64,000 nt of DNA from Onthophagus taurus (GCF_036711975.1 NC_091966.1:38137501-38201500); one strand, 5' to 3'. Counted from the first letter of the stretch, positions 45,500 to 58,270 are shown. Notes: generated by a model from the sequence alone, not told the origin. Made by a program: numbers and translations.

Positions 45500-46014
45500 G
45501 ATAAACTATTGGAAATTGCAGTATAATTTTTAAAAAGTGAACACGGACACGCGGCGTTACACAACGAGGAACCGATACATGCGCAGGGCGCGCGGCAAAT
45601 GCGGCTTTCAGCACCGACGACGTCCGATTTCTATTTTCCAGAGAGCTGAGACTCCCCTACCTATCATTGCGGTAGCGCGTAGCACCAACTAGAAGTTACA
45701 TAACGATACTATTTAAACAAAAGTCTATTTTTAATAATCCTTATATTAAACAAAAAATAATCTAGTACGTAAAAAAATCATTTGTTTTATAGAAACGTCA
45801 AAAATAAAAAATTTAAATAACATTTCATTTTATTTATCTCTTTATATTTATTAATTATTAAAAATTATTTAATTTAATATTCGCAATTAAACCAAAAATT
45901 AATAAAACAATTTGAAATAAAAAATTCAATAAATTTTAAATTTCATGAATGTACTCTACGTCATTGACCGCGCATGCGCCGAAGAAATATTCTTAGAACT
46001 GTCACTGTCGCACA
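45500..46014. promoter_or_regulatory. Divergent CpG-rich promoter region, cue / plus-strand gene
   Basis: 45540-45700 is CpG-rich (GCGCAGGGCGCGCGGC) and forms the cue 5' flank. 45720-45950 is AT-rich, and 45950-46014 precedes a plus-strand start. No TATA box is evident for cue. The arrangement suggests head-to-head genes about 0.3-0.5 kb apart. Confidence 0.5.
45970..45979. promoter_or_regulatory. NRF-1/Ewg-type palindrome
   Basis: GCGCATGCGC is an exact match to the palindromic NRF-1 family site (Erect wing in insects). It lies ~38-47 bp upstream of the predicted plus-strand start at 46017. A TGCGCAGG half-site lies in the cue-proximal block (about 45579). Confidence 0.6.
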
Positions 46015-46016
46015 TC

Positions 46017-46127
46017 AGTATTTTGTATTTAGTAACCGTGGAAATGTGATTTTAGCAAACAACTTTAGTATTTTAGTGTATTTCTAGTGCGTTCCGGGTA
46101 TAGAAAGAAGCCGAGGTTCACTATTCG
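46017..46127 (+). other. Candidate non-coding first exon of a divergent gene
   Basis: Arthropod initiator TCAGTA (46015-46020) and, 111 bp on, CTATTCG|GTAAGCG (donor at 46128). No usable ATG frame, so it would be 5' untranslated. Downstream exons are not certain; 51502-51705 is one possibility. Confidence 0.45.
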
Positions 46128-46133
46128 GTAAGC

Positions 46134-46678
46134 GAATCATCATTTTGTTCGGTTTTATTCATAATCCGGGCCAAAAACGCCGTACAACCTGTTGTTGTTT
46201 TAGGTTATGTCCGCGTTATCAACGATTTCACATTTGAAGACGTTTCGGTTTAGGTTATTGCCTTTGGTTGTTGTTTTAGTACTATACAATCCGGGTAGAA
46301 AGTTATAATGCATATTTGACCTACAAATTATCTTATTAATGTCCGTGTAAAAGGATTTCTCTACTTTACAAAGAAGGTTACAAATGAATTATAACTTATT
46401 TCATTCTGTTATATACAGGGTGGTGGTTATAATGTAATTAAAATTTTTTTAAAGGTATGAGAGAAAGAAGTGAAATTTATTAATTATAACTTGGATTTAA
46501 AAAAATCCATTCTACAGTTATACAATATAATTAATTTTATAAATATAAATACAGGGTTGTCACTTCGAACAAGTTTCTGAAGAAGGTTGCAACATGGCAT
46601 CCGAAACGTCAAACCTCTTCTTAAGACGCAAAACCCGAAAGTTTATAGTGTTAGTTCTAATTTTAGTTCAACATAAAT
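46134..46678. other. Intron-like sequence with repeat debris
   Basis: TACAGGGTGGTGG (46419) and TACAGGGTTGTC (46551) are MITE-end-like. 46600-46680 carries a copy of the CTAG-type dispersed repeat. Confidence 0.35.
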
Positions 46679-46870
46679 ACAGGATGTTTCTGTAAGTCGT
46701 GGCATAATTTTAATCACAAATACTAAAGTAAAAATGATCACGATTCGCGTAAAAATTTTTGGTCTAAACCCATAAATGGCTAAGATATGGGCCTTCAAAG
46801 TTAAGAAATTTTTAAATATTTTCAATATGGTTTGTTTTAGAACGATTAAATTAAGTAAAAAACATATTAA
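46679..46870 (+). repeat. Dispersed repeat, extra copy of the 47-48 kb arm
   Basis: GGTCTAAACCCATAAATGGCTAAG and flanking text recur at about 47169 (same strand) and 48455 (opposite strand). It is bounded by TACAGGATG (46678) and TATACAGGGTC (46876), suggesting a mariner-type MITE. Confidence 0.5.
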
Positions 46871-46959
46871 GTATACAGGGTCAGTCAGAAAGTAATGACG
46901 TGACAAAGTTGACCTTAAAACATAGGAACTCAAGGAACCAGGCCTATCTAATTAAATAC

Positions 46960-48632
46960 ATCGGAATCTAGAGACTCGAATGGGCGGTTTAAATTTCGAG
47001 GATGTAAAAAGAAAGACTGAGTGAGGCTGAAAGGACGTTTTTGATAATACGCAAATTGGATATTTAAAATTAGTAGAGTTAATGGGTAATGCGGGATTCT
47101 ATACGTCGTGGTATAATTCTAATCACAGATACAAGATTCACAACGATGACGATTCGTGTAAAAATGTTTGGTCTAAATCCATAAATGTCTAAGATTTAAA
47201 TGTCTTATATATTTTAAATACTGTTTATCATAGAAATGTAAAATTTAGCCAACAGTGCAATGTTATCATGAGAAATCGTTTAAGATCACTTTTAAAAATA
47301 TGCAACCACGGGATCAACGCTATACAGGCTGTTCACAATGGATATATTCTTAAAACTCTTTTATTATGTAATAAACCCTTAAATTTTCCAACTGATTCTA
47401 AAAGCCTATTTCATTTTAAAATTATTTTCACTCTTAGCGATTTTTGATTAGACGTATCGTTTTCGAGTTATTCCCAAAAAGATACAACCTCGTTTTTGAC
47501 ATACTGTCCTTAATCGTAGGCACCCATGAAAACAAATCGTAAGAAAAGCAATATGTCAGGTTATTATCCAACGTAGCGCAAAATCTGGATTTTCTTCAGT
47601 CCAATATTAACCATTTCTCAAATTAATGGTCATCAGTAAAAAATGTTTTCTCTAAAAACGCAGCATTAATAGTACTTTTTTCCATCATAATATGGCAAAA
47701 CTATACTAGCAACGGAAGTTCAGCAGTTTTTAATTCTTGTACTGTCGACAAGTAGTATGGAGACAATTGCTGTTCATGTGAAACACATCAAGTCATACTT
47801 TTGGATATTCCGAAATGTCTTCTTATATCAACAGTAGGTACTACGATCTGCCACAAAATCGAACATGTTTTCTTCTAGTTCGGGTGTCCAAACTGACCTC
47901 TGATTCCTGTTATTTACATACTTTAGGAACTGTTTTTATCAAGTTGTCTGTGGTTGAGGATTTTATGCAATATCATTTAGCCGCTACGTTAGCATTGCCT
48001 AAACACTCTCCCAACGTTAAAAGCATGTCAATTTGCTCACTAAACTGTAATTATTTGCCATTTTAAATAACTATTAGCGACTAACGTATGTTGGGTTATA
48101 ATTTGACAGTTGCTTTACCGCATTACTTACAATTTGTTCCATAGAAAGCGAAAACGATGCGTTTAATCAAAAATTTCTAAGAGTAAAAATAATTTTAAAA
48201 TGAAATAGGCTTTTAGAATCACTTGGAGTCTACACATTTAAGGGTTTACGACATAATAAAAAATTTTTAGTAAATAACCTTTGTGAACACCCCTGTATAG
48301 CATTGATCCCGTAGTGCATATTGTCAAAAGTGATCTTAAACGATTTCTCATAATAATATTACACTGTTTGCCAAATTCTATTTTTCTAAGACAAACTATA
48401 TTGAAAATGAATATGAAAATGTTTCAAAATTTCTTAGCTTTGAAGGCTCATGCCTTAGACATTTATGGGTTTACATCAAACATTTTTACACGAATCGTCA
48501 GTATTTTAACTCATGTATTTGTGATTAAAATTATCCCACGAAAAACGTCCTTTCGGTCTTTCTTTTTTCATCCTCGAAATATGACCCGCCCATTCTAGTC
48601 TTTGAATTCCGATATGTGACTTCAAGAGTAAT
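46960..48632. repeat. Large inverted repeat with LINE text in the arms
   Basis: 46960-47480 and 48100-48632 are inverted copies. The outer part of each arm (CGAATGGGCGG..TTTCGAGGATG) reads as RLEWA..ISRM..ER.. text, the usual RLRWLGH..RM segment near a LINE ORF2 end, so the arms appear to be two opposed LINE-derived copies. The symmetric centre is the transposon at 47325-48295. Confidence 0.6.
47325..48295 (-). mobile_element. TA-flanked transposon with DUF4817-like HTH remnant
   Basis: 971 bp, flanked by TA (47323-47324 and 48296-48297), with ends CAGGCTGTTCACAATGG / CCTTTGTGAACACCCCTG and inverted arms ~180 bp. The minus-strand centre contains ECLGNANVAAK, stop, YCIKSSTTDNL followed by IKTVPKVCKQQESEVSLDTR in one frame. 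This resembles the N-terminal helix-turn-helix (DUF4817 type: GN...A...Y...YP.r..P....F) found in some insect mariner-like transposases. No DDE region remains. Confidence 0.55.
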
Positions 48633-48990
48633 TCTCATAAATGTAGCGAAAGTAAAAATCCAATTTTCGCTCAATATCGGTTCTTAATAATGTCATGGCA
48701 GACGTAATATGGTCTGCTGGTAGTCAATATGCTATGCAATATCTCACAGAACAACTGTGTAGGTCCTAAACATTGGGAAGAACCCTTTTCTTAATTTTTT
48801 GAAGTAATTTTCTTATGTGGAATTACCGATTAGGTATTTTCTCGGAGATAAAATCACTTGACCGTCTTTTCTTACCCTATCAGTCAGTCATAGCTAATTG
48901 AGTCGCAAATAGTCATGAAAAACAATTAATAGGAATCCTATTACTTTTTTATCACCGACATTCATACAGTCATACCTGAACGGGTTTGAT
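48633..48990. other. No gene seen
   Basis: Spacer between the inverted-repeat complex and the next LINE fragment. Confidence 0.35.
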
Positions 48991-49700
48991 GTGAACCCCC
49001 CTCTTAAGAGATCCGTTATAACGCTCAGTATTCTTGTTTTTCCACGCATGTTTAACACCGTAACGGTTTGCCCACATTTCAGTCTTCCTTGTTCAAATCC
49101 TTACAGTACCTGCACTCTTCCGGAGTTTTTCTGATTTTAGGAAATATTTTTCGTGTATACCATGGCCACTTCTAATTCTTCTCTGCATTTTTTAACATCC
49201 GGTATGAAAGTTTTCGTGCATTCAGTGTACTTGCTTCAACGTCTTTACTATTTTCTTCCTTTCCTTTCTTCGACAAGAAGGTCTAAGGATGGCTATTCCC
49301 GATTCTCTCTAGGCCTATGGCCATCTTCCTGTTTATGGAACTTTTCAAGTTTCTATAGTGGTCATATTGTAATGCTCGTATCCATTTCGGCGCCGTGGAG
49401 AGCTTTTTTTGCCTCTATTTGGACCGCCTACGTTAGGCATTATTCTTCCCAAAATATTTTTAGCTTTTGATCTCTATTTGTTCCATCTCCACGTCCATCT
49501 TGGGAGCATTTCTCTACCTTGCAACACAATCATTTCTATTTTCTGGGACACCGCCCTGATGCTCATGATTTCCAGCTTCCTATGGACCACTTCGGTCGCA
49601 TGTCTTGTTTTTTTCCTCTACTTCCGTTCTTGTCTGCTTATGCAGTATTTCACCGTGGAAGATATTCCATTGAATCGGTTCTAGTATAAATTCCTAGGGT
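48990..49700 (-). pseudogene. LINE reverse-transcriptase C-terminal fragment (R1/Jockey-like)
   Basis: The minus strand reads, with stops, RREMLPRWTWRWNK then KAKNILGRIMPNVGGPNRGK, matching the A..ALSR.MPN.GGP...KR motif of the thumb/connection region of R1/Jockey-group LINEs. Then LDLLVEERKEENSKDVEAST and further basic text follow. The 105-codon plus-strand frame at 49153 is the shadow of this. Confidence 0.6.
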
Positions 49701-51501
49701 ACTCCACTAGTTATGTCAAAGATGAAGCTATTATCTTTCATTATTAATAAAACAATAATTAAATAAGATGGAAAAACACTTTTTATACGCAAACATTTCA
49801 AATTAATATGATAAATATCTTCATAATCAATCTTATCGCATTGTTCATTGTTGCCAATCCAGGTGATATAGTTGATAATAAATTTGAGGAGTTCAAGATT
49901 AAAGTTCATTATTACTCAAAAATGAATAGAGATGGAAATATAAGAAAAGTTTCAGGGGAATTTTCCGAAACAGGTTTAAAGTTTTATATCCTTTCCTAAA
50001 TCCACACACAGTATTTTCGCCATATTTAAAAAAAAAGTTTTTATACAAAAGTATACCTTATTAATCTAAAAATACATTTCAAATAAATTATTTCATTCTA
50101 TTTCTTGAAACCAACCTAAAGATGTTAGCTTGCAATGCCCAACTTGTTTTTCGGAATACATCCTTTAAGAAATCAAAAATGTATTTAACTTTTTAACTAC
50201 ATCTCCTTTTTGTGTTTCTGGCTTATTGTACATTTGGCTACGACATAATTCTCTAATACCGGGAGTTTCGTTAATGTATATTACTTTATTGTGGACTAAA
50301 ACAGTAATAATTAAATATACTTTTTGGTGAATCCCCGGTTAATCGATTCTACTTGAAAATATATTTTTTTAATCTTAGAAACGTATCAATTTTAAGTGTT
50401 GTGTTAAGTATTATAATCATGCGTCAAAAACATTCTGTCTATATATTATATATTCTCTAGAAACTTGGAAATCCCATTCATAGACGTTAATTTACCGGTA
50501 CTTAAAAAAAAACATAGTTATTTGACGTAGAAATAATTTCCTTAAAACGTCACAAAATGTAATTGCTACCGGTGAACCCTATAAATAATTCATTGAAGTA
50601 TTACCAGTTAAAGATTTAATTAATGAATTTGATTTAAAAAAGAAAATATATCATAACTCCTATTAATTATAACGGATTTTGGGATTTCCTACTTTCGCGG
50701 TTAGTGAGGCTGTATCTCAATTTTTCAAGGCTCGTCTGGAACTTCCGGCCGACATACCTCCTTTTTGTTATTATTTTCTATACAAGTTATAATTCACGGT
50801 CATTTAGGTTGCGATATCGTGATTTTTATTAGGTGCTAAAAGTATAGAACTTTTCTTTTTTTTTGTGAGAGGATATTACGCTATTAAGGACAATAAATTA
50901 TATCAAGGTTTTCACGCACTAATATTTTGGGTATATATTCGCTATACTTGGCGCGTGTTGCGATAATTTTTTTTATAATTCGAAATTTCTGAGTTTGTCA
51001 ACAATTATATCCAACTTTAGATAATTTTTAGAAGGAAATTGCAAAACTATAATTAATTTTTAGTTGATCAGTGAACCGAACTACGATTGATTTTACGTCG
51101 TAGTTAATATATAATGTATGCCATTACAGAAAGATTGCGTGGAAAAGTTCTGAATTGATTAACAGTAATTATCATTATTACTCTGACACTATCTATTAAA
51201 CAAAACGTGTTCGATTTTTAATATCGCAATCGATAGAATATTTACGACACTTATATCGGATTGTTTCAAGTACCACCACACCCACAACGATAACAAATCT
51301 GGTTGAAGGTCAAGGGTGTAATCATTCTAATAGATAATAAATTAAATATAAAACAGATGAGATAAACTTTTTATTTTTTAAATCAAAAAAATTTATATTT
51401 ATTTTCTTTTATTTTTAACTTATTTTATCTCATTTTTTAAAATTTCTTTTAAAAGTTTAATGAAAGATTTCTTTTGTGGATTTTTGTGATTTGCGCTTCG
51501 T
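49701..51501. other. No gene established
   Basis: AT-rich intron-like sequence. Short frames at 49694-49999 on both strands are AT-driven and unsupported. Confidence 0.4.
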
Positions 51502-51705
51502 TAGTTTCCGTTCTAAACGAATGTTAACTGAACCGAAAATGAACTTTTTTTCCGCGCGCGATTTTTCACCTCTTCGGCGTCAACGGTCCCGATTTGGTAA
51601 ATACCAATGGGATACCACGTGGTATGGTAGTGTTATTTGTACTTTCAAACGGACGGGATTACATCGAGAAGAGAAGCTGATGAAGTCATGTGGTGCTGCC
51701 TCAAG
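51502..51705 (+). CDS. Candidate early exon (5' leader plus first codons)
   Basis: CGTTAG before 51502 can serve as acceptor, and CTCAAG|GTAAGTAAC at 51706 is a consensus donor. Inside, the ATG at 51521 opens MLTEPKMNFFSARDFSPLRR, QRSRFGKYQWDTTWYGSVIC, TFKRTGLHREEKLMKSCGAA to the donor. The segment is GC-richer than its surroundings. No family is recognised. It could be a first exon with its own start or an exon of the gene starting at 46017. Confidence 0.35.
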
Positions 51706-51710
51706 GTAAG

Positions 51711-53504
51711 TAACGCTTTTACTTTTCGTAATAATTTAAGATAATATTATTTAGCGGTAATTGTTTCTTTTGCTTATTAAGGTGAATTAATGGAAAACCT
51801 TTGTGGTGATAATATTTGTTTATTTATAACTCGTTAAATCACAATTTGTTATTAATGAGACTCTTTAAATGGATTTAAATTGTTCTGTTTTTAAAAAATT
51901 AATTGTTTTGTAGGCAACATTATTGACTCACATGCATTGTTGGTTGCATATACACAGTGTAATTAGAAATTTCTAAACTATTATTCGATTTAATAATAAT
52001 CGCATCAATATTTAATACATTTTGAATTTCATACATATTATTATTGTATATAGATATTATTATGTTATTCTTGTGGTCTTATAATACATTTTGTGGGGAG
52101 AATTGGGTCTTAATACTTGAATGATATCTTTGGTTCAACGCCCATACTGAGTACTAAAAAATTCAAGAAATAGTCAGAATTAACAATTTTCTGTGTAACA
52201 ATTGAAGTTTTACACAAAAAGGTAACTAAACATTACTATTTGGAATGAAACAAATCAGAACTTAATAAAATTTTACATCTCCAAGATACCTTGAATAGAG
52301 AATAGGACATCTGATTTTCCAAGACTGGGCTGTTTCCATTTTATTAAATTTTTTTTCAATAGTGCATCTTTAGCATCAAAAAGACGGCCTCAAGAAACCT
52401 TGTGAAACATAAGACTTACTTAAGCTAACTTTCATATGATAGAATGGTCGATAATAATCTGCGCCACTAGTAGACGCACACTAACATATATTTTTACATG
52501 GATGGCGGGGAGGTACCTTTTTCAAATATCGGTCCATAAACGATTCAAAAACTAGGTTTTACAATATATGCAAGGCTTCACTTTGCCTTGTTTTGCACAA
52601 ATATTAATCTTATACATAAACTGCATAATCTGGCATGATAGAGTGCTTCATCGCCAGAGGGAAATTGTTTCTGGAAAGACCAACCAATGCCTAAAAAAGA
52701 AACGAACCTTAGGTTTATACAGGACGCAAAGAGAAAGTCCTACTTATTCTGGTTTAGAGGTGTTAGAAGTGTTATCTACGATGTAATTATTAGGTGAAAA
52801 GGTCCAGGTTCAAGTCTTTTGTGGACTTACGAGGACAAGTTGGCCTGTTTCTTTACACTGGGCGAATAATAATCTTTCAGGGTAAGACGATTACCGTTAT
52901 GGTACTGGTTGTGTTGGTGTTTTCGGCACCTGGTGTTATTTGCATGATCAGGTTACGAAAGAAGTTGAGATATACATACTTAGAATCAAGGCAAGCACAA
53001 TAGTGATTAACACCACATCCAACTCTATTCTAACGCAATTGAAGGTGTTCAACCTTGACTATTGGCCTGATGATGACTCGTAAATATTATTTTAGCAAGA
53101 ACAGAAAGTTTTTACATTATTTCTAATCTAATTTAATATGTTAACTACCTCCTTTAATTATTCATCTTTTGCTTTTTTAATTTCAAAGTGAATTCATCAA
53201 ATAACTTTTTGGGCATTTAATTTGGTGTTTCTGAGTTCGAATATCTGTTAAGAAGCAAACTTTGTTTCGAAAGAGCTTTGAACTCTTTGCATATCATTGG
53301 AATGAAATTATAAGGTGACTTCTTTCAGGCTGGAATCACTGCAACTGTTAAAGTATGAGTATTCCAGCGGTGGAAATTATCTTAGAGATTACACAATGAG
53401 CAGAATCACCTTTGAATCGTAGCCCATGCAGATTGTTCACACTTCATTATCTGGCATTATATAGCATTTCTTAGAAGCATTGACAAATTTGTATTCTCTT
53501 TAAA
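51711..53504. other. No gene established
   Basis: AT-rich intron-like sequence. Frames at 52568-53003 look like chance or decayed repeat; minus-strand text there was checked and not recognised. Confidence 0.35.
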
Positions 53505-53965
53505 TTTTATTCCAAAGCTTTTTTCTAATTCTTTTTGTATAATGACTTTGCTGAAATGGGTAATATCCTAAGCTTCTTCCACCTACATAGGTATACTTAG
53601 CCGATTTACTTCGGGTTATGAAGAAATCAATTAAATGTGCGATTTTAGTACTACTTTGTAGGCTAATGCGTTGGGTTACCATATGACACATTTCAGTTCC
53701 TTGCTTGCTTGAAAAAGCTCTTTTTTTGTAGTAGTAGTTAACCTAGATCCTCATTGGTCATGTTTAGCAGTAAAGTTATCATCAAAGTTTATTTATGAAG
53801 TCTAAACATTGTTCTTTTTAGATCATGTCGAGGCGGACAATAAACTGTGGATACAATAATTTTATATGTTTTGGTTTTCACCTTATAGAGGCAGCTTGAA
53901 ACTGTACTGTTGTGTATTCCATTTTTAGGATGATGCCTTCACTATGGTCCCCCTTAATACCCATT
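53505..53965 (-). pseudogene. Jockey-type LINE endonuclease fragment
   Basis: The minus strand reads ..VYCPPRHDLKKEQCLDFINK (frame changes), FTAKHDQWGSRLTTTTKKEL, FQASKELKCVMW, LIDFFITRSKSAKYTYVGGR. AKH..WGSR.t...G..L is the signature of the Jockey-clade apurinic-type endonuclease, and LIDFFI.. follows as usual. The reverse transcriptase is absent. Several stops. Confidence 0.75.
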
Positions 53966-55495
53966 GAGTCCAACAAATCAACCTACTCCAGCAAAGCAAA
54001 TAATTGTTTATAGATAATTTTCTTTGGCATCATCGACAGTATTGACACATTATTGGTCTAAGATCCTCATAGCTTTTCTGTAGACAATGCAATAACAATA
54101 ATTGTTTTCGAATAAAATTAAAAAACTAACATAATAATAATGAGATATTCCCACTTTCGTCAAACCATACCACAATCGCCTCGACACTTTACACCATGTA
54201 AACACTTTTCAATTTCTAAACTATATCTTTTTTTCAAACCGTGTCATATTCGTGGTTAACTTTCTTAGTTGTAGTTCGGCCAACCTAAACTTTTACAAGT
54301 TTTACTTTTAGAAGTGTCATCGATGCAATTAAGTTTAAGACGCGTTTAATTCTACAAATAATATATTACAAATTATATTTTTATCAAATTAAAGCTGACA
54401 CTTTCATGTAATTCGTCCAGCTATGTAGTTTAATTCGCCATTCCTTTCGAGCCGCAAACAAACCATTTTTATTTTCAAAATACTATTTGAAAATGAACGA
54501 AAGTTTAATAGAAACTTGAGCGCAAACTTTTTTTAATAATCTGTTATTGAGACGTCGACCTTCGAATTCAGATGTTCTATTTTATGTACCACCACCACTG
54601 CAACAGTTAAACGACGCTGAATTCCTTTCGGTTTTATTTTATTTTGTGAATTTTATTTTATTGTTAAATGTGTTGCTAGACTTTCTTTAAAAACAAACAA
54701 TTTCTAGTTTCCATTGAGTGGGTTGCGTTATTAATAAAGACAAGAATGCTCGGTTGTTTTCTCTGGATGACAGCTGCTCATTAAATACCTCATTCGCAAC
54801 TCGATCATGCGTGTCATATCAGCCGTTTAAGTGAACAGTCTACTGTTTGTTGGGGCGATCATCAAAAGAAATAAATCTTTTTAGAAGGGTCGCTGAATCG
54901 CTTTATATGTTGTAAATTTAAATAACGCGTTTGCTTTTTACTGACCCTCTTTAGGAGTACATTTAAAAATAGACGGTGTCTAAAAATTGCTGATAGTTTG
55001 GCTTGTGCCAGGTGTATTTTGTTAAACGTCGAAGACGTTACGGTTATCGAGCTTTAAGATCACAATGTTTCAACGAAGCATTTCTATTGCATAAGTGTCA
55101 GCAAATGCCATTGCTCATAAACATCACGTGCGAAAGTTAATTGTATTCAAAACAGCGGCGGTCGTTTCCTCTCTCGTTAAAGATACTGATGCGGTTGGAG
55201 GAGAAGTTAAGCGCGTCTTCCTCGAATTGCAAAGGTTGATAGCTTTTCAAAGCCGGCATTAATGGAATAGATAACTATGTAACTTAATACAAGCCTGTCA
55301 TGGAAGAGTCATGGAAGCGAACGAACGCTCCTGAAATACGCTGGTCAGCGCATGCGACTTACCAATTCCACGTAAAGTTAGGTTCAGCCGTCATACGAGC
55401 GTCGCCATACAGTCGCCAACTATACTTCGGTCTTTGCCGTTTTCAAAAATAGTTCGGGCTCCTACCAAAGAAAAACAGACAGAGAAGATATATTT
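53966..55495. other. No gene seen; CpG-richer from ~55130
   Basis: AT-rich to about 55000, then GC-richer with CpG (55130-55450), consistent with a promoter region for the exon at 55496. No TATA box was identified; candidate initiators are TTCAGCC (55382) and ACAGTCG (about 55409). Confidence 0.35.
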
Positions 55496-55676
55496 ATGGT
55501 GGGACGTTGTCGATTTGTAGTTTGCTTGTGGTGTATTTTGTGTTATTTTCAAAACGGTTCAACACCAACAAAAAAAAGTTTTCAAAATAAATACAAAAAA
55601 AACCGTTATTACAGTTTTTTCAGTATTTTGATCTCGCTGCTTAACAAAGAGTCATTGAAGGCGGCTGTAAACAAAA
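55496..55676 (+). CDS. Candidate first coding exon, secreted/membrane protein
   Basis: ATG at 55496 with residues 1-20 MVGRCRFVVCLWCILCYFQN shaped like a signal peptide, then a basic stretch (TPTKKSFQNKYKKNRYY) and a second hydrophobic run (FFSILISLL). AACAAAA|GTAAGT at 55677 is a good donor, leaving 60 codons plus one base. The upstream CpG-rich block fits a promoter. No following exon was found in the remaining 8.3 kb, so a long first intron is inferred. Protein unidentified. Confidence 0.45.
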
Positions 55677-55682
55677 GTAAGT

Positions 55683-58270
55683 GTCCCTTTCTTTTTTAAC
55701 CTCCTTTTTCATGTTGATAACAAGCAGATAACGCAACGAGATTACAACAAATATTGCGTACATTTATTATTGTTGCGTGAATTAACATTATTTTATGATA
55801 TAACGGTTGATACTTTGTTTTTATTCTTGAAAAACTATAAAACTTGAATTCTTTTTATTTATAGTGCGCTGCTCGTAAAGTTAAATGTGTTATACAACTG
55901 TTCTCCATGTGATAATAACTTTAATAACATGTAACATGCTTTAGCTTGGCATTGATTGTTGGGTCAAGGGCGACTATGTAATAAATATTAATTTACTATG
56001 TTTACTTATAGAAATTTATATTTATTCTATATAAATATGTTCTACCCCAGTTATTTACATCTTATACTTGTTATTTTCCGCAAGTTTGAATATAAAAGTT
56101 TAAACCTTTCCAAAGAAACACCTGGAAGCAGGTTATAATTATAATTACACCTTTATGCCTCCGAGATGAAATGCATTTACCACTCCTTTTGATTTCTCTT
56201 TTATGCGCTCGTATTAACGTACAATTCATTACAACGATATCACGATAACAGCCAATTCATTTTTAAATTGGTTATAAATAGGAAGCGATAAATAACTCGC
56301 CTTTAATAGTTTAATAGCGTGAGTATGTGAATTTTTTAAATTACAGTCACACATTGATGTTATTATTGTATTTTCTCTTTACTAATTTAATTTGTGCGCC
56401 AGATATCCTGTGACGTTCTCCGGAGATTAATTTTAACTCGCGAGATGACGTGAAACTAACGGCCGGAAATTGAGAACAAAATTCGCGTTTACCAATAATA
56501 TCACGCAGTTTAACTAATCTGTATGACGCCAACAGTTTTGCATGATAAAAATAGTACCGGAAGCGTCCCATTTAGGTTACCTTATCATAATTCCTCCGTT
56601 AGCGTTTGTTGTTTAGGTAAACGGTTATGGTAGGTTATATTTATGCATAAACCTTACGTGTTTTACGACATTTTGGCAGCTCCTGTTGACTGACCTTTCG
56701 CAGACCTTAAAACGAGATATGAACCATCGTCAACGATCCAAATCGAAAAACAAAACAATTTATGAGCGGTAAACGATTTCGAGTTCAACGCCAATGTCAT
56801 GCACAAGTTCTGCTTTCCATTTGAATAAACACATGTATTAGATTATTGATGGTTGTTGAGGTTTATAATTGTCTTTAGAAGACGTCATATCGTGTGAGTC
56901 GTCTTTTGTGGGACAATTGAATACGTTTAATATGATATATAACGTGACTCATGGTAATAATTGTCAGGTTACGTAGCATAAATTAGGGAAATTGTGGCTA
57001 ATTTGCATTGGGAAATTTGTTTGATTGTAATATCACAACTGTTTTGCATGTCAGTTTTGGATGGTAATTTGGATTCAACCTAGATCTTACTTAAATATTT
57101 TTAGAGCTTCTTTAATATTTTTGGTTATTTGTTTTATTTTTCGATTTGATTTTCTAATCAACTTAAAATATGTTGAAACCAAACACTCTTTTGTTGTTTC
57201 AATTTTCAATTTCTTCTTTCTCCATCTTCCTTGCAGAGTTTTATAATTCATAATGTCTTAAACGTAACGTACATGACCTTATCTTAATTGTATCGACTCG
57301 ATTAATACACCCCATTGTAAAGTTATAATTCCGTTTCTATTTCCACCAACTTCTACCGAGAGAGTACAGATTGTGCTTGTCTTTCCATCTCATCATAATT
57401 TCTTTTCGTTTTCTGTGTATAAATCTTGAACGACCTTTTTTAGGATTTTTATACTTCTGAGCAAACCTCTTCAAGTTGATCTCACAGACCTGAAAGTATC
57501 ATCATGATACGATATATGTAAATCAATCAATGCAATAGAATTAAAAATCGTCAATAGTTAGGCAGTATTCTTTATTTATTAAAGATTTCGTCAACTTATT
57601 AAAACTCAACACATTAAAACTTGTGAAGCAATAGGTAAATTTGGATATTCGCTGTTGTGAAAATTAACTTATTATGCCAAATCTTGGGTACTTCATGGGA
57701 ATGTATTGTTTTCAACTCAATAAATCCTTAAGTAGTATTATATTTGCGTCAATTGTTATATCCTGCTTAGGTATACATATATGCTAGTTGAAACTATTTA
57801 TTGAGGCTGTTACAAACTGGTCATATCTTGTTTATGTATTATGTCTGGTTATTCGTAAAATGTTAATGTTTTTCATTAAGCGCATATGAGAAATCTTTTG
57901 ATGTTTTCTACAATATCGGAATTATCACTTTTGTTTGATGTTGCTTTAAATGATTTTGGTTCACAATTATAAATCAATGAGAATCACTGAGTTGTGTCTC
58001 AGGGATTGAACAATGAAAAAATATTTCACTAAAACTTCTTACTTACGTTTATTTACGCAAGTTACGAAAAATATAAATTGGTACCAGTTTCGAAGTTCCA
58101 ACATCATCTTCAGCTAAAAGCTAAATGGAATTATCAAAATTAATTATAAAAAGATGAATCTTGAAGATTCAAGTTTTAATCAAAAATTTGTTTAATGTAT
58201 TAATAAATTAACACTTACAACTTTTCAACTTTAAGGTTCATACGGCATTATTATAAAGATTGTTATTTGT
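55683..58270. other. Intron-like, AT-rich; no gene established
   Basis: Nothing recognised in most of it. 56340-56580 has a 74-codon minus frame without support. Around 58080, GGTACCAGTTTCGAAGTTCCAACATC is a repeat-like phrase. Confidence 0.4.

Noticed and set aside
46643..46933. 96-codon minus-strand hydrophobic frame considered as a cue signal exon
   Set aside because: It is part of a dispersed repeat also found at 47.1 and 48.4 kb; the true cue exon 1 is at 45421-45493.
49153..49470. 105-codon hydrophobic plus-strand frame
   Set aside because: Antisense of a LINE reverse-transcriptase fragment.
52794..53003. 69-codon plus frame with a hydrophobic stretch (VMVLVVLVFSAPGVICMI)
   Set aside because: Isolated, AT-rich surroundings, no splice sites or family; could not be supported.
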